DNA from: Brachypterus glaber
Lineage: Eukaryota; Arthropoda; Insecta; Coleoptera; Kateretidae
NCBI GenBank assembly: GCA_958510825.1
Contig: OY294054.1
Location: 10,742,019 to 10,806,018, forward strand
Length of the DNA: 64,000 bases
Direction: 5' to 3'
A program made the position numbers and the translations under genes. Below the pieces are notes generated by a model. That model was not told where the DNA came from. It saw only the letters and a program-made list of their open reading frames with translations, and did no database searches. Positions 1 to 13,900 of this stretch are shown here, piece after piece. Numbering within the stretch: position 1 is the stretch's first letter; the number at the start of each line of letters is the position of its first letter.

Positions 1-220
1 GGAAAGCCTTGTATTCGTGAAAAAAAAATTGATCGATCGCTCTGTCAGGAAAATCTTGTGGGCACGATAACTTAAGAACACTTTAAGCTAGAGACTTGAA
101 ATTTGACATACGGGTATGTTACCAAAAGTTCTCGCTTGGGATTGTTTTGGTGAACATTGGGGTGCGGCAAGGGGGGCAAATGGGGAAGAGTACATTTTTT
201 TTTAATTTAAAAATTGCTAT

Positions 221-350
221 ACACGGGGTGTTTGAAATAGGGTCCAAAATTTTAAGGGGTGATTCTACATCATAAAATATGACAAAAAGTTCCTATAAAC
301 AAGTCTAAAAATGCGTCGTAAGGGAGCTAAGCCCCTTTGAAAATGGCTAA
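221..350. mobile_element. Fragment related to the end of the 29.8-32.1 kb foldback family
   Basis: The segment has ACGGGGTGTTTGAAATAGGG, then GTGATTCTACATCATAAAAT, AAAAAGTTCCTATAAA and AAGGGAGCTAAGCCCCTTT. These occur in the same order in the terminal inverted repeats at 29,797 and 32,139, so this is a single diverged copy of such an end. Confidence 0.5.
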
Positions 351-358
351 CAAAATCG

Positions 359-1330
359 GTTTTTAAGGTTGTTGAAATTAAATCTGATAATAAAATCCTC
401 CACCCCCTCGGGGGTGAGGGGGTATATATTTTCAATATTTTCGTCAAAATTGGTACATGAGGGGTATAGAATCAAATGGTGCAATGTCCACTCATGTGAA
501 TTTTATACCAAAAGCAAAAAACGAATTAAAACACACTCGGTCGGCAAATTTGTATTGTTTTGTATAATTTGATATTCTTTGACTTAATATATCTTAATTT
601 TAAAAGATATCAGTCCCAGGTCTTTTTTTCGTCATATTTTAGAACTTTATAAATTACATATTTTTTTTAAATAAATATTTAAAAATAACAGCGGCGTAGA
701 AATTTTGTAGATTTTAAGGTACTGAAATAATTTTAAAATGTTTTCAATATTTCCTTGAAAGTTGGTATATATGGGTTTTTAAGGTCTCTGAATCTGAATC
801 TGATCTTAAAAAAATTCTAACTCGATTCCTAAGGGAGGGGGTTGGGGGAAATAGTTTTTTCAACATATTTTCATAAAAATTGGCATATATGGGTTTTTGA
901 GGTCGCTCAAACTAAATCTGATAATAAAAAAATTCTAACTTCACCCCCGGGGGCGGGGGGTATTTAATTTTAATTGTTTACATAGGTAAAGAGTTTTTTA
1001 ATTATGGTTAATAAATAAATGGACATTGCACCTATTCAAACTTACTAGGTTGGACATAGTACTATTTGAAATTGACATATATCAAAAAGAGTCCTATTTA
1101 TGTGTAGAATTAAAAAACAAATAACCCAACAGTATTGCAAACTTTATTAAGAATAAATAATTATTAAACGAGCTTTTTGGTCGCTAAAACTGCATCTTAA
1201 AATATTTTTTTTCCAAATTCATCCCCTGATGGGCGGGGGGTAGTGTTCGTAAAAAATTGGTATTTTGGAGTTTTTAAGGTTGCTGAAAGTTAATCTGATA
1301 ATAAAAAATCCATTTCACGCGCGGAGGTGA
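359..1330. repeat. Degenerate repeat series upstream of Gat
   Basis: Five related blocks begin near 359, 773, 892, 1166 and 1268. Each has a version of TTTTTAAGGTCGCTGAAA followed by AATCTGATAATAAAA, then (in all but the weakest) a run of C and G such as CACCCCCGGGGGCGGGGGG. The G/C tracts can pair with themselves. Nothing in this stretch looks coding. Confidence 0.7.
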
Positions 1331-1456
1331 AAAAGGGAAAGCTTTTTTACATCCGAACCTATTATCTTTTTCTTGTTGTTCTTTTATTTTACTATATTTG
1401 TTTTAAACTAAAATAAATATAAAGGTTTGTCCTTATTTGGTGTTTCTTTATTATAG

Positions 1457-1533
1457 GTTGATAGTTTGTGATGAGCTGACTATTTTAGCAAAAGCTTCCT
1501 CGTTAGAACGAAAATTTTGGTCAGAAACTTAAG
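1457..1533 (+). other. Gat: 5' UTR segment of Gat with likely upstream splice acceptor
   Basis: TTTCTTTATTATAG at 1443-1456 has a pyrimidine tract and AG, so the first coding exon probably begins near 1457 and an earlier non-coding exon lies upstream, possibly outside the window. No promoter motif could be assigned. Confidence 0.5.
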
Positions 1534-1924
1534 ATGGCGGACAGAAAGGATGAGGGCCAGGATTGTTTAGACCACACGTTAAGTTTGAATCGACACGAAG
1601 AAATCGAGCTGCCAACCCTCCTATCAACCACAGTATCAAATTCTACCAATCAAGTATCAAATAAAAATAGCGACTTACCCGAAAGAGGGACATGGGGGAG
1701 TAAATTAGACTTTATTTTATCCGTAGTTGGTTTGGCCATAGGTTTAGGAAATGTATGGAGGTTTCCATATTTGTGCTACAAAAATGGGGGAGGAGCCTTT
1801 TTGGTACCGTACTTCATTACACTTATACTAGCTGGTATACCCATGTTTTTCATGGAACTAGCGCTCGGTCAAATGATGACCATTGGGGGATTAGGTGTTT
1901 TTAAAATAGCGCCTATTTTTAAAG
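1534..1924 (+). CDS. Gat: Gat exon 1 (start codon, N-terminus, TM1-TM2)
   Basis: The exon opens with an ATG and encodes residues 1-130. About 50 hydrophilic residues are followed by the SLC6 signature ([20 protein letters not shown], then the [15 protein letters not shown] block) and TM2 ending in KIAPIFKG. The donor is AAAG|GTAAGA, leaving one base of a glycine codon that exon 2 completes. Confidence 0.95.
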
Positions 1925-4900
1925 GTAAGAATTATGAGTAGGATATAGGCAAATCTGCCCAAATTAACGAAACAAAATAGTATGTACTCAACTAGTGAAT
2001 CACTGGGATAACGTGAATCAATGGTTCGTTTACAAAAAATTTCTCGTGCAGCTCGATTTTATGAATACCACGCTACCAGACAACTGCGGATCAATCACGG
2101 TACTCATTAGCTTTGCGAGAAACTTTTAGTAAATTAACCTGTACGGTAACCATTCACTTTTTAAATTTTTTTTTGTATTTGTTGATTTGGGGGGGATTGT
2201 CTTATACGGCAGTTAAAAATCGTGTAACTTATAATTATTTACAGTACAAAAACAAATGTTTTTGGTTAATTAGTTATAAGGGCTATCGAATAATTACACT
2301 ATACTAATATATACGTATTTTTGCAGGGATAGGGTATGCTGCTGCTGTGATGTCATGTTGGATGAACATATACTATATAGTCATTTTAGCGTGGGCTATA
2401 TTTTATTTCTTCATGTCACTTCGGTCAGGTAAAACTATTCATTGAAATATCTAGAAACTAAAATGCTTTTGTAGAGATAACATTTTATTTAAGAGATCTG
2501 TTAATTGGAAAGCAAAGCCTATTTGAATACTACCTAACCCCAAGAAAATGGAAAAGACTAGAAACATGACTAAAACATGATGGCAACATGACTCCAACAT
2601 GACTTAAACACGATGCGTCGTGTTTATAGTCGTGTTTTAATCTTGTTACCGTCTCCTTTCAGTTGTATTTGCATTATGAAAAATACCTCTGTCAGAAAAA
2701 GTTTAATTTTCCTTATGTTGATTTTAAAAAACAGTTTTTCCAAAAATATATTTATTTTTTCGAAAAAGTAAAATAAGATAAGAATTATTTGTTTGCAGTG
2801 CTTAAAAAAATACTGCTCAATATTTTTTCCAGGGCAAACATAACTAAAACGAGACGGCAAGAATAAAATAAGACTAAAAACACGGCGCGTCGTGTTTTAG
2901 TCGTGTTTCAGTAGTGAAGTCTTGTTTTAGTCGTGTCCATTATCTTTGGGGAAACTTTGCAGCTCCAATTGTTTCCAGCTCGACAGTTGTCGATATTTTT
3001 ATAATGTTTATAGAAACCAAATAGATTTTTTTAAATAAATTTTTAACTAACTCTGAAAATAACTTTGCATGCATGCTTTAGGTTGAATTGGTTAGAGAAA
3101 CAACAAGTTTTTTGACAAAATAAGTTTTTCATAGAGTAGTAAAATAAGGTTTTGTAGTACCGCTTATTGTTTTCATCATCGTATAACTTTAACAATGATT
3201 TTTTTAGCCACCCTTTACCTGTAGACCTTTCCTAAATTTTTAATAACTTTTGACACTAAAACCATAGTTTTAGTGTCGAAAATTCCCTTTTTTATAAAAA
3301 TTTCTTTATTGGCCATGAAAATATGTATTGGACAATATAGGCTTTTCCTCTTTTAACAATTGACAACATTGTCCAAAATTTAAAATAACCCCTAACCTCT
3401 TGTTGTCCCGTGGGTCGTATTTGGTACATACCTAAAAATTACTTTTTTACCAAAAAATACTGAATGTTTTAATTTTATTTTCTCTTTATGGCCCATGTTG
3501 TTATCCTTAAACTTTTTGCCAACATATCAGCCACTCCTTACACCGATATGTGTCTCCAAATACTGATAATTTTGATTTTTCATAAAAAAATTATTTTTTT
3601 TTTACGTGAAATTGACTTAGGTACTAGATAATTCAAAACCAAAAAAAAAAATCGGACTGTCCTAAGTGCGGTCAATAAGAGGTTAACCCCTTCCGCTCAA
3701 TTGTATACACGTATGGATATTTTTAGGTATAGCTGAATTTACCATAATATCCACAGTCTGATATTCCATAAAGATTTTAATCTGGTATACCTTGAAAAAC
3801 TGGCTGGAGGGGAAGGGGTTGATAAATAAATACTAGGCAATAATTACAACGGCCCCAAAACAGTTTAATTAGTCTGAGCCAGACTATATTTTTCTTACGT
3901 ATTACGACTATATTTTTATTCGCAATAATTTTGAAATAAGCAACATACATACGTAAAAGTTCGAAAATCAATTAGGTATCGTTCTGCTACCTAAAAAGTT
4001 TGAAACACCACATTTTCATCCCTTGGTCGGGAACTATCTTGTGAATAACTTCACACAGATATGTCAAAAACTTTATATTAAAATATTATGGACAAAATTG
4101 TTTTAAGTACTTATTTATTTTTATAAAATAACGTCAGATACACAATTACAATATTTTCGTATTTCTAAAATATATTCAATTTACAACTTTAGCTGTCATT
4201 TCTAAAGTATTACTGATAAGTGCTGCCTCTGCTGGTAATTTAACGAAGTAAATATATTACGTTATTTCATACTTTTTTAGACAAATATTTATTATTTATG
4301 TCCAATGAATATTTATGTTCAATATATTTAATATTTTTGTATGTTTTAAAATAATATTAAATAAAAGTTATTTTTTGCTTGAGGAGAGGAATGTCACTGC
4401 CTCACAGGAAGCATCGAGGTGAGAGGGGTCTGCCCTCAGGGCAGTTGCCTCTTCCCTAATTTATGGTGCTTAGTAATGGACGGCCTACTAGAGAGGCTGA
4501 CAGCTGCAGGACTTTATGCGCAGGCTTTCGCAGATGACGGAAGGGTTTTGATCACGGGAAAGTTTATGCGAGCTAATGCAAGCGGCATGTCGAATCATCG
4601 AGAATTAGTGTAGAGAAAACGGCCTACCGGTAAACCCTGCAAAAACTGACCTAATACTCTTCACCAAAAGAAGAAACAGAGGAATTTAGGGCTTCCACAA
4701 TACCGAATAATACTTGAATTAACTCAGGAGGAAAAGTAGTTTGGAGTATCCCTAGATAGCAAGCTTAGCTGGAAGGATTATGTAGATAGGGAAAAACCTG
4801 GGTTGTTACACCCAAGGTCGTTAGATGGATCTACACAGCGGTCATAAGGCCAAGAGTCCAATATGGCTTAGTGGTCTGGTGGCCTAGTGTTAGGAAAACC

Positions 4901-7900
4901 ACAATCTCTCAGAACCTGGGAAAAATCCAAAGACTAGCTTGTCTTGGAATCACTGGAGTAATGGACAACATCCCAAGCTGCTTTAGAGGTCCTACTGCGA
5001 CTGCCATCACTCTTTATCTGGATCCAGAAGGAGGTAATGAATAGCTTTCTCAGACTTAGTGACTCTGGTACTTAGATGGGCGGGAATGCAAACTACGGTC
5101 ACGGTAAAATCGCTTATATTTCTGAAAGGGATATCCCAATTGGCAATATCAGAGTGATTAGGGCAGAGGACCGATAAAAGTTCGATAGATGCTTCTCTCT
5201 CAGGATTCCAACAAAGGAAGAATGGGAGAAAAAAGAAGTATAGTTTTCGCCAAATGTTTTGGTGTGCTATACAGACGGGTCGCGTATGGAAGGCATCAAA
5301 AGTTCTAGGGCGGGGCTCTTCATGGAGGATCTGGACTTGCAAAAGTGTTTTCCACTTGGCTGCTTTTCCACTTCCGCGCGGAGGTCTATGTCATACACGA
5401 AGCGGCAAATTGCAGGGAAATTAGGCAGTACCGGGGGCACGACGTATACATCGGTTCGGATCATTAAGCTGCTCTAAAGGCATTGTGCAATCCCAGGACT
5501 AGGTCACCCCTAGTCAGGGAGTGTACAGAAGCCTTACAAGAGTTAGCAAGGACCAAGAATGTTCAACTGGTATGGGTACCGGGTCATAGTGGAATTCCTG
5601 GAAACGAGAAAGCAGATGAACTTGCAAGACTCGGATCAGGGATGACCTGCATGGGACCGGAACCTATACTGTGTTACAAGGAAGCAGGTAAAGACCGCTC
5701 TAGATGAGTGCGTTTATGCCAAGCTAAAGAGCAATGGAAAACGATCGACGGGTGCCGGCAAGCTAAGGATTTCCTGGCTGGACCAAGCAAATCGAAGACT
5801 GACTGCACTCAGACAACTTGTAGGGGCCACTGCAAGCTAAGGAAGCACCTGACAATAATTAACAATAAACATCCTCTCATAACTTAGCCGAGTGTGTCAG
5901 ATATGAGAGGATTAGGTTGCAAATCTTTGAAACTTAAAGACTCAACCAAAAGGAACTAAGAGGTCTCCTTTGGGCCAATATCTGGACCTTTATTGAAAGG
6001 ACGGGCAGGTTCAAGGAGGACTCAAATTAGTAAATGGCTGGGATTGCCTGGGGTGACAAAAAGTTCCATAAATGGCCGGCTTTGGCTAACCCAAAAATTT
6101 ACTAGTACTACTACTATTATTTTTTATTTTATTTTCGTGGAGATCGCTATCTATACGTGCATTGATAAAGCAAAAACCAATGTTTATAAATTTAAAGATG
6201 GTGCGAAAAATTTTCGCCTACGGCGCTAGGGTTTCTTGTATTTTTGGAAAATTTTAAATTTAATTAATTTTAATTTAAAAGACTGGTTTAAAATTAAAAA
6301 ATGAAAAAAAAATATGCCTGCGGCTTTCTTACATTTTTTCTTAATTTAATATAAAATTTTAATTTTTGGATTCTAACCCCCCCGGGCCATTTTCTGGATA
6401 CGCTACTGCAGTTATAATAAGTTTTTTAGCAAAATTTACAATTTTCGTTGATACCATTCTTTTTTAGTAACCACAAATTTTAGTTTTACCCCCCTGGCAA
6501 AATCTGAAGTCACGACCCTGCCAAAAATACGTAAAAAATATAGTCCAGTTAAGAGTAATTGACATTTTTTATTTTATGTATGCCTCTCTAAAAATTGTAA
6601 AATGTACCCAATTGAAAAACTTGAATTAAAATTTAAAACAATTATTTTCATTTATAATTTATAAAGCTTTGAATACAATTCGAATAAATAAAATAAATAT
6701 TATTTCATTTAATTTTTAGTATTTTTAGCATCAATAAATATTATTTTATCGTATTCATTTGACAATATTATAATCGCTGTAATACTAATATTTTAAAACT
6801 TTTATAGACTTAATACACTTTTTATTTGTCCGGAAAGACACATTTTCTAATTATTATTCTAAAGGACATGAAACAAAAGTTAAAATTCGACCACCCTTAC
6901 TATAGATACACTCCAAAATGCAATATATGGAAAGGTATGCGATAAGGGGTTAATTCTAATTAATTCATTGAAACTCCTAAGCAAATATTTGAAATTAAAA
7001 CCAGTAGATCATTTGTTGCAATGAAAGTGACAGGGTAAGTCGTGGGGGTAAGTGTAGCGTTATTAAAGAAAAGGGGTCGTAAAAATACTTAATCACATCT
7101 GCTACGCGTTAAGTTTATGAACAATTCAACCCCCGAAACTTTCGCACTATACTTCCAGTATTTTAAACGGAATATTACTTAATACTTCTAGTCCAGGGAT
7201 ATGAGCAAAAAGAATACCCTGTTGGGGACTGTGGCTCATCCAGAGGTCTGTCAAATTTTTCAGGTAATACAGGTGTATAGAAGCAAAACCTATTTATTTG
7301 CTACGGTGGATTTGGTTAACAATTAAAGGTCAGAAAATGTCTATTTTTGCACATTTTTGTTTACCAGTAAAAGAGTTGAGTTTTTTATGAACAATCAAAA
7401 CAACCATCTTGTAGGAAATTAAAAAAAACTTCAAAATAGCGTTTTTTAAATGTCGATAGGTTGATTTGTTGCTTAGAAAGCTTCAAAAAACGATCAAAAT
7501 TTGCATATTATCAATAAACAATGAATTTTGCAAAAATCAACCTACGACTTTGTAAAAAGTTGCGTCTTATAATACTCAATATGCGGTAAAAATTTCAGCA
7601 CGATTAATTCAATAGTTTTTGCAAAATCGCAATTGTTTATCCCAAAGATGTTTTTTGCAATAATATTATGCGTACAATAATGAAGATATAATGATTCTAC
7701 GGGAATCTTGTGAAAGGGAAAGAGTTGTTTTATCAAAAGAAATTATTAATTAAAAAAATAATCGATTTTTAGCATTGAAAAATTTTGTTACAAAAACACT
7801 GTCATTTTTACCTTATAAACAATTTGAATAACTTTGTTGCAATTACTTTCAGGAGAATGATTTTTTCATATTTGAAAAGCTGCCATTTTTACACGAATTT

Positions 7901-10900
7901 AGAAAAAAAAGATTGTTCTAGGTTAATATGGAGCAGTTAGTATTTTTTTTTAATTCACAACTACTTTGTTCACATAATATTGAATAAAAATCAATTATTT
8001 ATAACAATATTTTGTATATTAAAGTATAAATTACCCATTCCTATATTTGCCAATAACGAAAACACAAAAAATATTGATATTTTGTATTATTTTAGTGTTT
8101 TTGTAACGAGATTTTGCAATGCTAATTTTTTTTTTAAGTTATAATTTCTTTTGATAAAACGACTATTCCCCGTTCATAAGATACCCGTAGAATCATTATA
8201 TCTTCATTATTGTATTAATAATATTATTGAAATATCTGGGTTAAACAATTGCAATTTTTAAAAATCTATTGAATGAATTATTCTGAAATTTTAACCACAT
8301 ATTGAGTACTATAAGACGCAACTTTTTACACAATAACAAAGTAGTAGGTTAATTTTTGCAAAATTTGTTGTTATTGAATAATAAGCAAATGTTGATCGTT
8401 TTTTGCAATTTTCTAAGCAACAAATCATCCTGTCGACATTTAAAAAACGAAATTTTGAAGGTTTTTTAATTTCCTACAAGATATTTACTTTGATTGTTGA
8501 TAAAAACTCAACTTTTTTACTGGTATGCAAAAATGTGTAAAAATAGACATTTTCTGACCTTTAATTGTTAATATCTTAAAAACCACACCAAATCCACCGC
8601 AGCAAATACATATGTTTTGCTTCTATACACCTGTACTACATAAAAAACATGACAGACCTCTGGATGAGCCATAGTCATGGCAAAAGTTTCATATCCCTGG
8701 ACTATTCCCCCATTCCATTTCGTAATAATTATAAATTCCTATGGTGTCTTTTTTGTGCACTTGTTGTTTCTCATCCATTCGCCCCTTTTTGTATTATCAT
8801 TTATATGGTAAACTGGAATCGGTTAAGTATCCGAAAAACACAGTACCTACTTAAGAAACATTTATGTCGAAATATTGTGAATAATAGTATATTATTCAAT
8901 GAGCGTATAATAATTGCTATTAATCAATGAGGGTGAATTTTGGGACACGAGCCGAAAGGCGAGTGACCTAATCACCCGAATGATTAATAGCTATTATACG
9001 CGAGTAGAATAATATACTTTATCCATGGTCGTTTTAAATTTTAAATTTATTTTTACAGACCCGTGATTAATAAATAGGCCTATTAATAGGCCAGAAATAA
9101 ATTGACAAAACTTTGAATTTTTGTGTACTTATAATTAAAATTTCAGGGCCACTAGGGTGGAACATATTTTATTTTATATTTGATTTTGCTGCAATTTGGT
9201 ATGGGTGCTTCATTTAAGATCATTTATATGAATCAATAACTAAAAGTTTAAAATTCGGTATAGAGAAAAAGTTAGGGTGGTTCGACTTTTAAGATTTCGT
9301 AATTGATTTAAATTAAGCTTAATAATTAGTTTTATATTATGTATTACCAACAGCTGTTCATCATTAAGCCCCTGAATATAACCCATAGAAATGTAAAAAA
9401 TAAAAAAATAGGTCAATTCTTGTAATAATTTAAGTTTCAAGGTTATGCGCCATTTTGCGACAAACACTAATTTTCTAGATAAAATTAGTGTTTTTCGCAT
9501 AACCTTGAAACTTAAATTATTACAAGGATTGACCAATTTTTTTATTTTTTTACATTTGTATGGGCTTTATCATATTCTGGGGATTAATTATGAACAGATA
9601 TTAGTAATAAATAATATAAACCTAATTATCAAGCTTAATTTAGATCAATTGCGACAACATCTTAAAAGTCGAACCACCCTTACTTTTTCTCTATACCGAA
9701 TTTTGAACTTTTGGGTATTAATTCATATAAAGGATCTTAAATGAAGCATCCATACCAAATTTCAGCAAAATCGAAAATATAAAATAAAATATGTTTTACC
9801 CTAGCAGCGCGGATTTTTTTTTTTTCAGATTTTTCACTAAGTTATTCAAAATCAGAGGTATGAAAAATATAAGTACTCAAAAATTCAGAGTTTTGTCAAT
9901 TTTTTTTATTTCTGGCTCACTGTGCGACGGTGTTTTCGGTAAAACTCAACTATAGCCGACAATTTATTTTGTGATATTTCGTTTACAATTGTTTGTATTT
10001 TATTAACATTGTATATAATCCATACATTCGACCGAATGAAAAAACCCTGGTAACCCTAGTTTCTTAAGTTTCAGTGAGATTATGGAGCTATTTTTGAGGT
10101 ATTTATAACATTGTAAAGCAAATTACATAGACAATTTTTCAGGAAATTTCAAGCTGTAATTAAAAAAATACATTTAATTGTTGTATGGTTTTTTTATTTG
10201 ACATTCTAAATGAATAATTATGTTGATGTTCAAGTAAACACAAGATATCACTTTTTTTAAGAATAGTGCATAGTTGTCACGTTTACTATAACACAAAATT
10301 GTTAACAAATGTTTATTTTGATTAATATTAACAAATAAACTACTACTACCACTATTAGCGTGTACTGTGTTTTTTGGTAAGCAGCCGAGATATTGAATTT
10401 GTTGGTTATCCAATTTTTATTGCACTGCTCGTTAAAATTATCAAAGCTTTCCACTTTGACAGCTTAAAGCTCAAAAATACGACCACGATTTAGTGAAATC
10501 CAATTATTTTCCAATTTTATTACATGTAGACCTTAATTTTATTTATGTCGAGAGTTTTCCGTAGGTAAATAGATGCAAAAACAATTTTATTTTAGCTACA
10601 CGGAAAAAATATATAGTCTTAGTAAAGGTGCAAGTCCTTTGCAAAACAAATTTACACAAGACTTTTCAAGATTTTGACAAAAGATTTTTCGCCTTGTAGA
10701 AAATGTTTAGCCCAAATTTCAAGTCTCTATGTTAAAGCATTCTTGAAATATCGTATATCGTTTATTCTCAAATGACTTGCAACTTTGCACAGACTATAGC
10801 TGGTAAATATAACTTATTGTCAGCATAATACTTTATAGCAGCTATTTGTCAGCAGTGCTGTCAAGGACCGAATTTGATCAAATTTCGTACAGCTTTATTT

Positions 10901-13900
10901 TAATAGATTTTATTTATTTATGCATTCTGGTACTATTAAAATTTTTATTTTTTTACCCCAAAAAGTGCAATTTTCTTAATTTTTATATATAGTTTTATTT
11001 ACGTCATTTAAAATTATGTTTATCATAAAATTAATAACTTAACAAATTGATTTTTCTAAGCAATATTAACCAAAATTGCAATTGACTTTTTTCTAAAAAT
11101 AGGGAATGAATGATCGAATCGAGAATTTTATGAGCTTTGAAATAATGTATCACGAGAATCCATTCCAATAAAAAAGTCCCTCACGCCCTCCTGTCTACAT
11201 TTCGTAAGCTAAAAATATTAAATATCAAAAGATAGTTTATGTTGTGTTATGTTAACCTGGTCCAAATTTAAAGTTATCTCCATTAGTTCAAAACTTAAGA
11301 GATAAAGGTGACTTTTGGACAGCACTGTACAAACATTTTAAATAACCATTTTAAATTCCTCCATTTTGACTTTTTTCAGTTATTTCCAAGAAAATCCATT
11401 GTCAAAAAAATATATTTAAAACACCCTATTAGGTTAGTTAGTTATTGAAAATATTTAAAAAAAAAACATCAAGAAACTTAGCATTTTTTTTATTAGCTAG
11501 AACTCAATTACTTTGGCCTAATCTCAATTAGTTTTTAGACTCAAGAACAGAATACTGTTTAATTAGTTTAACTTAATAGGATTAACATAACTAATAATAC
11601 TATGGATTATAATATCTCCATTGACGGTTTTAGTTCATGTGGGCTGGAGTGTACTGATGCTTTATATTTGATTATATACATATTATTATGTAATAGATAT
11701 ATACAGTATGTCCCCGGATGGAGTTTAACTCCATCCATTGTAATACAAAGAGGAATTTATTTTTTATTTTTGATATCTCAAAAAAAGTCACTCTTGATAA
11801 CTTGCCCTGCTTGATTTTCAACTAGCAAAACACTAAGCACTTTTTTTATAACTCTACGATTCGTGAGATAATAGTTTTTTTTTTCTTTAAAATGGCGACT
11901 TCAATTTTTTTTTACTTTTGATATCTTAAAAAAAGTCACTCTTGATAACTTGATAACTCCCAAAATACTGAGCATTTTTTGTAAAATTCTTAGGGAACGT
12001 TCAAGTATTACATAACGCAAATTTTGATTATTTTGGACCCGGTTGACTGTATTGTTTTCTCCACTTACTGCATTTCTGCCGAGCAGGGTAGTGTACTAAA
12101 TAATTTATTTAAGAAAATATTAAGAATTTTTATTATTATTATTTATTTTAAAATAAATGAAGAAAAATTGGATAACTAAAAAAAAAAATTAAGATGCATG
12201 CTTACATATACTGGCTGGATCCAGGAATTAATGCAAAAAATGCAGTACCTGGATCTAGCCTTTCTTTCAACCAATCATGAAGTACCATTTTTAAATTAAA
12301 ATATTAAGGCCAGTAAAATAAATTTTAGTTGCGTTCTTTTTACAAAAAAAAAATCGTATAATATCATATGATATTGCTATCCTGAAAGTGTTGTAAAAAT
12401 TAATTAGGTATATGCTGAAGTAATAATTTTAGTTCGTGAAAAAGTAATACTCGACTTTAAAGTTTAAGAGTTTAACAGTTATTTTTTCAACCTTTTTAGA
12501 TTTACTTTAATTTTAATCAAAAGTTTTTATGACCTGTGGCGTAAATTCGCTTTCAAGCTAAAAGGTCACTATTCTTTACTTTTTGTTTGTTTTATGGTGC
12601 ATCATGGTTGAACTTTTTTATAAATATAAATATTACAGTCCTCAGAGTATTTTGCATGAAAAAAAAAATAATTTCATATTTTTAATGGTTAGATTTGAAG
12701 GCAACAACAACACCAAACAGCTTTTTGAGATAAAGTTACTAGAATTTATTTTTGAGCAACTTTTTTTTCATTATTTTAGGACATTTTTTTAGAAGTTGAC
12801 TTCTTCGGGGAGTTCCAAAACTTTATATGTTATCCGTCTCCATTTAAATCTAACCAATTAAACTTTATGGGTTATTTTTTTTATTTTTAGGTTTTATTTT
12901 ATTTACCACTAAACTAAGTAAACTAAAAAATTACGCAGGGTAACACGACTTTTGAAATTAAATTGAATTATAAAGTTTTTTAGTTAGTTTGAAAATTTTG
13001 CCGTTTGATTAAAATTTCAAAATGGTTTATCCTTAATTTTCTTTTAATTTTACAACACGTCGTATTGTGAGATTACAGTAAGTGTCATTGTATTTTGTAC
13101 GATAAATTTTAAACACTTGAACTTTTAAGTTTAAAATATTGTACAAATAATGAAAATAATGCATTCCATATCTATAAAAAGTTTTAACTCTTTAAGATAG
13201 AGCATTTAAAACTTAGAATACAAAATATACTGACAGTTACATCAAACTCACAAATTGTGAGTCACAATGCCATATAGAACCTTTCTGTTCTGATACGATG
13301 AAAAATGGAAACAATCGATTCGCCATTTTTAACTTGCAATTTTCAGTCCAAACCATAACGGTTCTCAAAAAAATCCTATGTCAAATTTTATCAAAATCAG
13401 ACATTTAAAAAAAAAATGGACCACCCTTAAGGCGCCTTTTCACGGAGCAATTTGTAAGCAAGTTTGGTGCTATGCAATTTTGTTGCAAGAATGATTCAGT
13501 CACTGCGCACGCCTTCAGGCAAATTTGATTCTATTTTCGAGGCATCAAATTATTAGAACAATTTCTATTTTTCGACGATTTTCATGCAAGATTTATAGTT
13601 ATTTTCGTGGTACCAACCTGGAAAAAAGTTACTAAATCGATTTCTTTCTACTAATATAGTAGCAACTAGACATGTTAATTATTATTATTATTATTAATAA
13701 TAGGCCGGTCTGTCTAACTGAAAAGCTTCCTTAAAAAGCAAATATGGTTATGTTTTTGTCAACAAATGCAGAGACACGTCAAAATTGTCTGGTTGGCAGC
13801 ATTGTTTAACTTGCAATATATAGCGTCAAACTTGCGTACAACTCGCTCCGTGAAAAGGCAAATGAATGTGTAATTGTCCTCATGCTATATCTGGCAGCAA

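Noticed and set aside
4419..5707. Several short ORFs read as separate host genes
   Set aside because: RT and RNase H blocks identify them as pieces of one broken LINE.
9240..9744. Two opposed ORFs of 98 and 99 codons with nearly the same protein sequence
   Set aside because: They are mirror readings of the two arms of the palindrome at 9,090-9,916; there is no known domain and no codon constraint.
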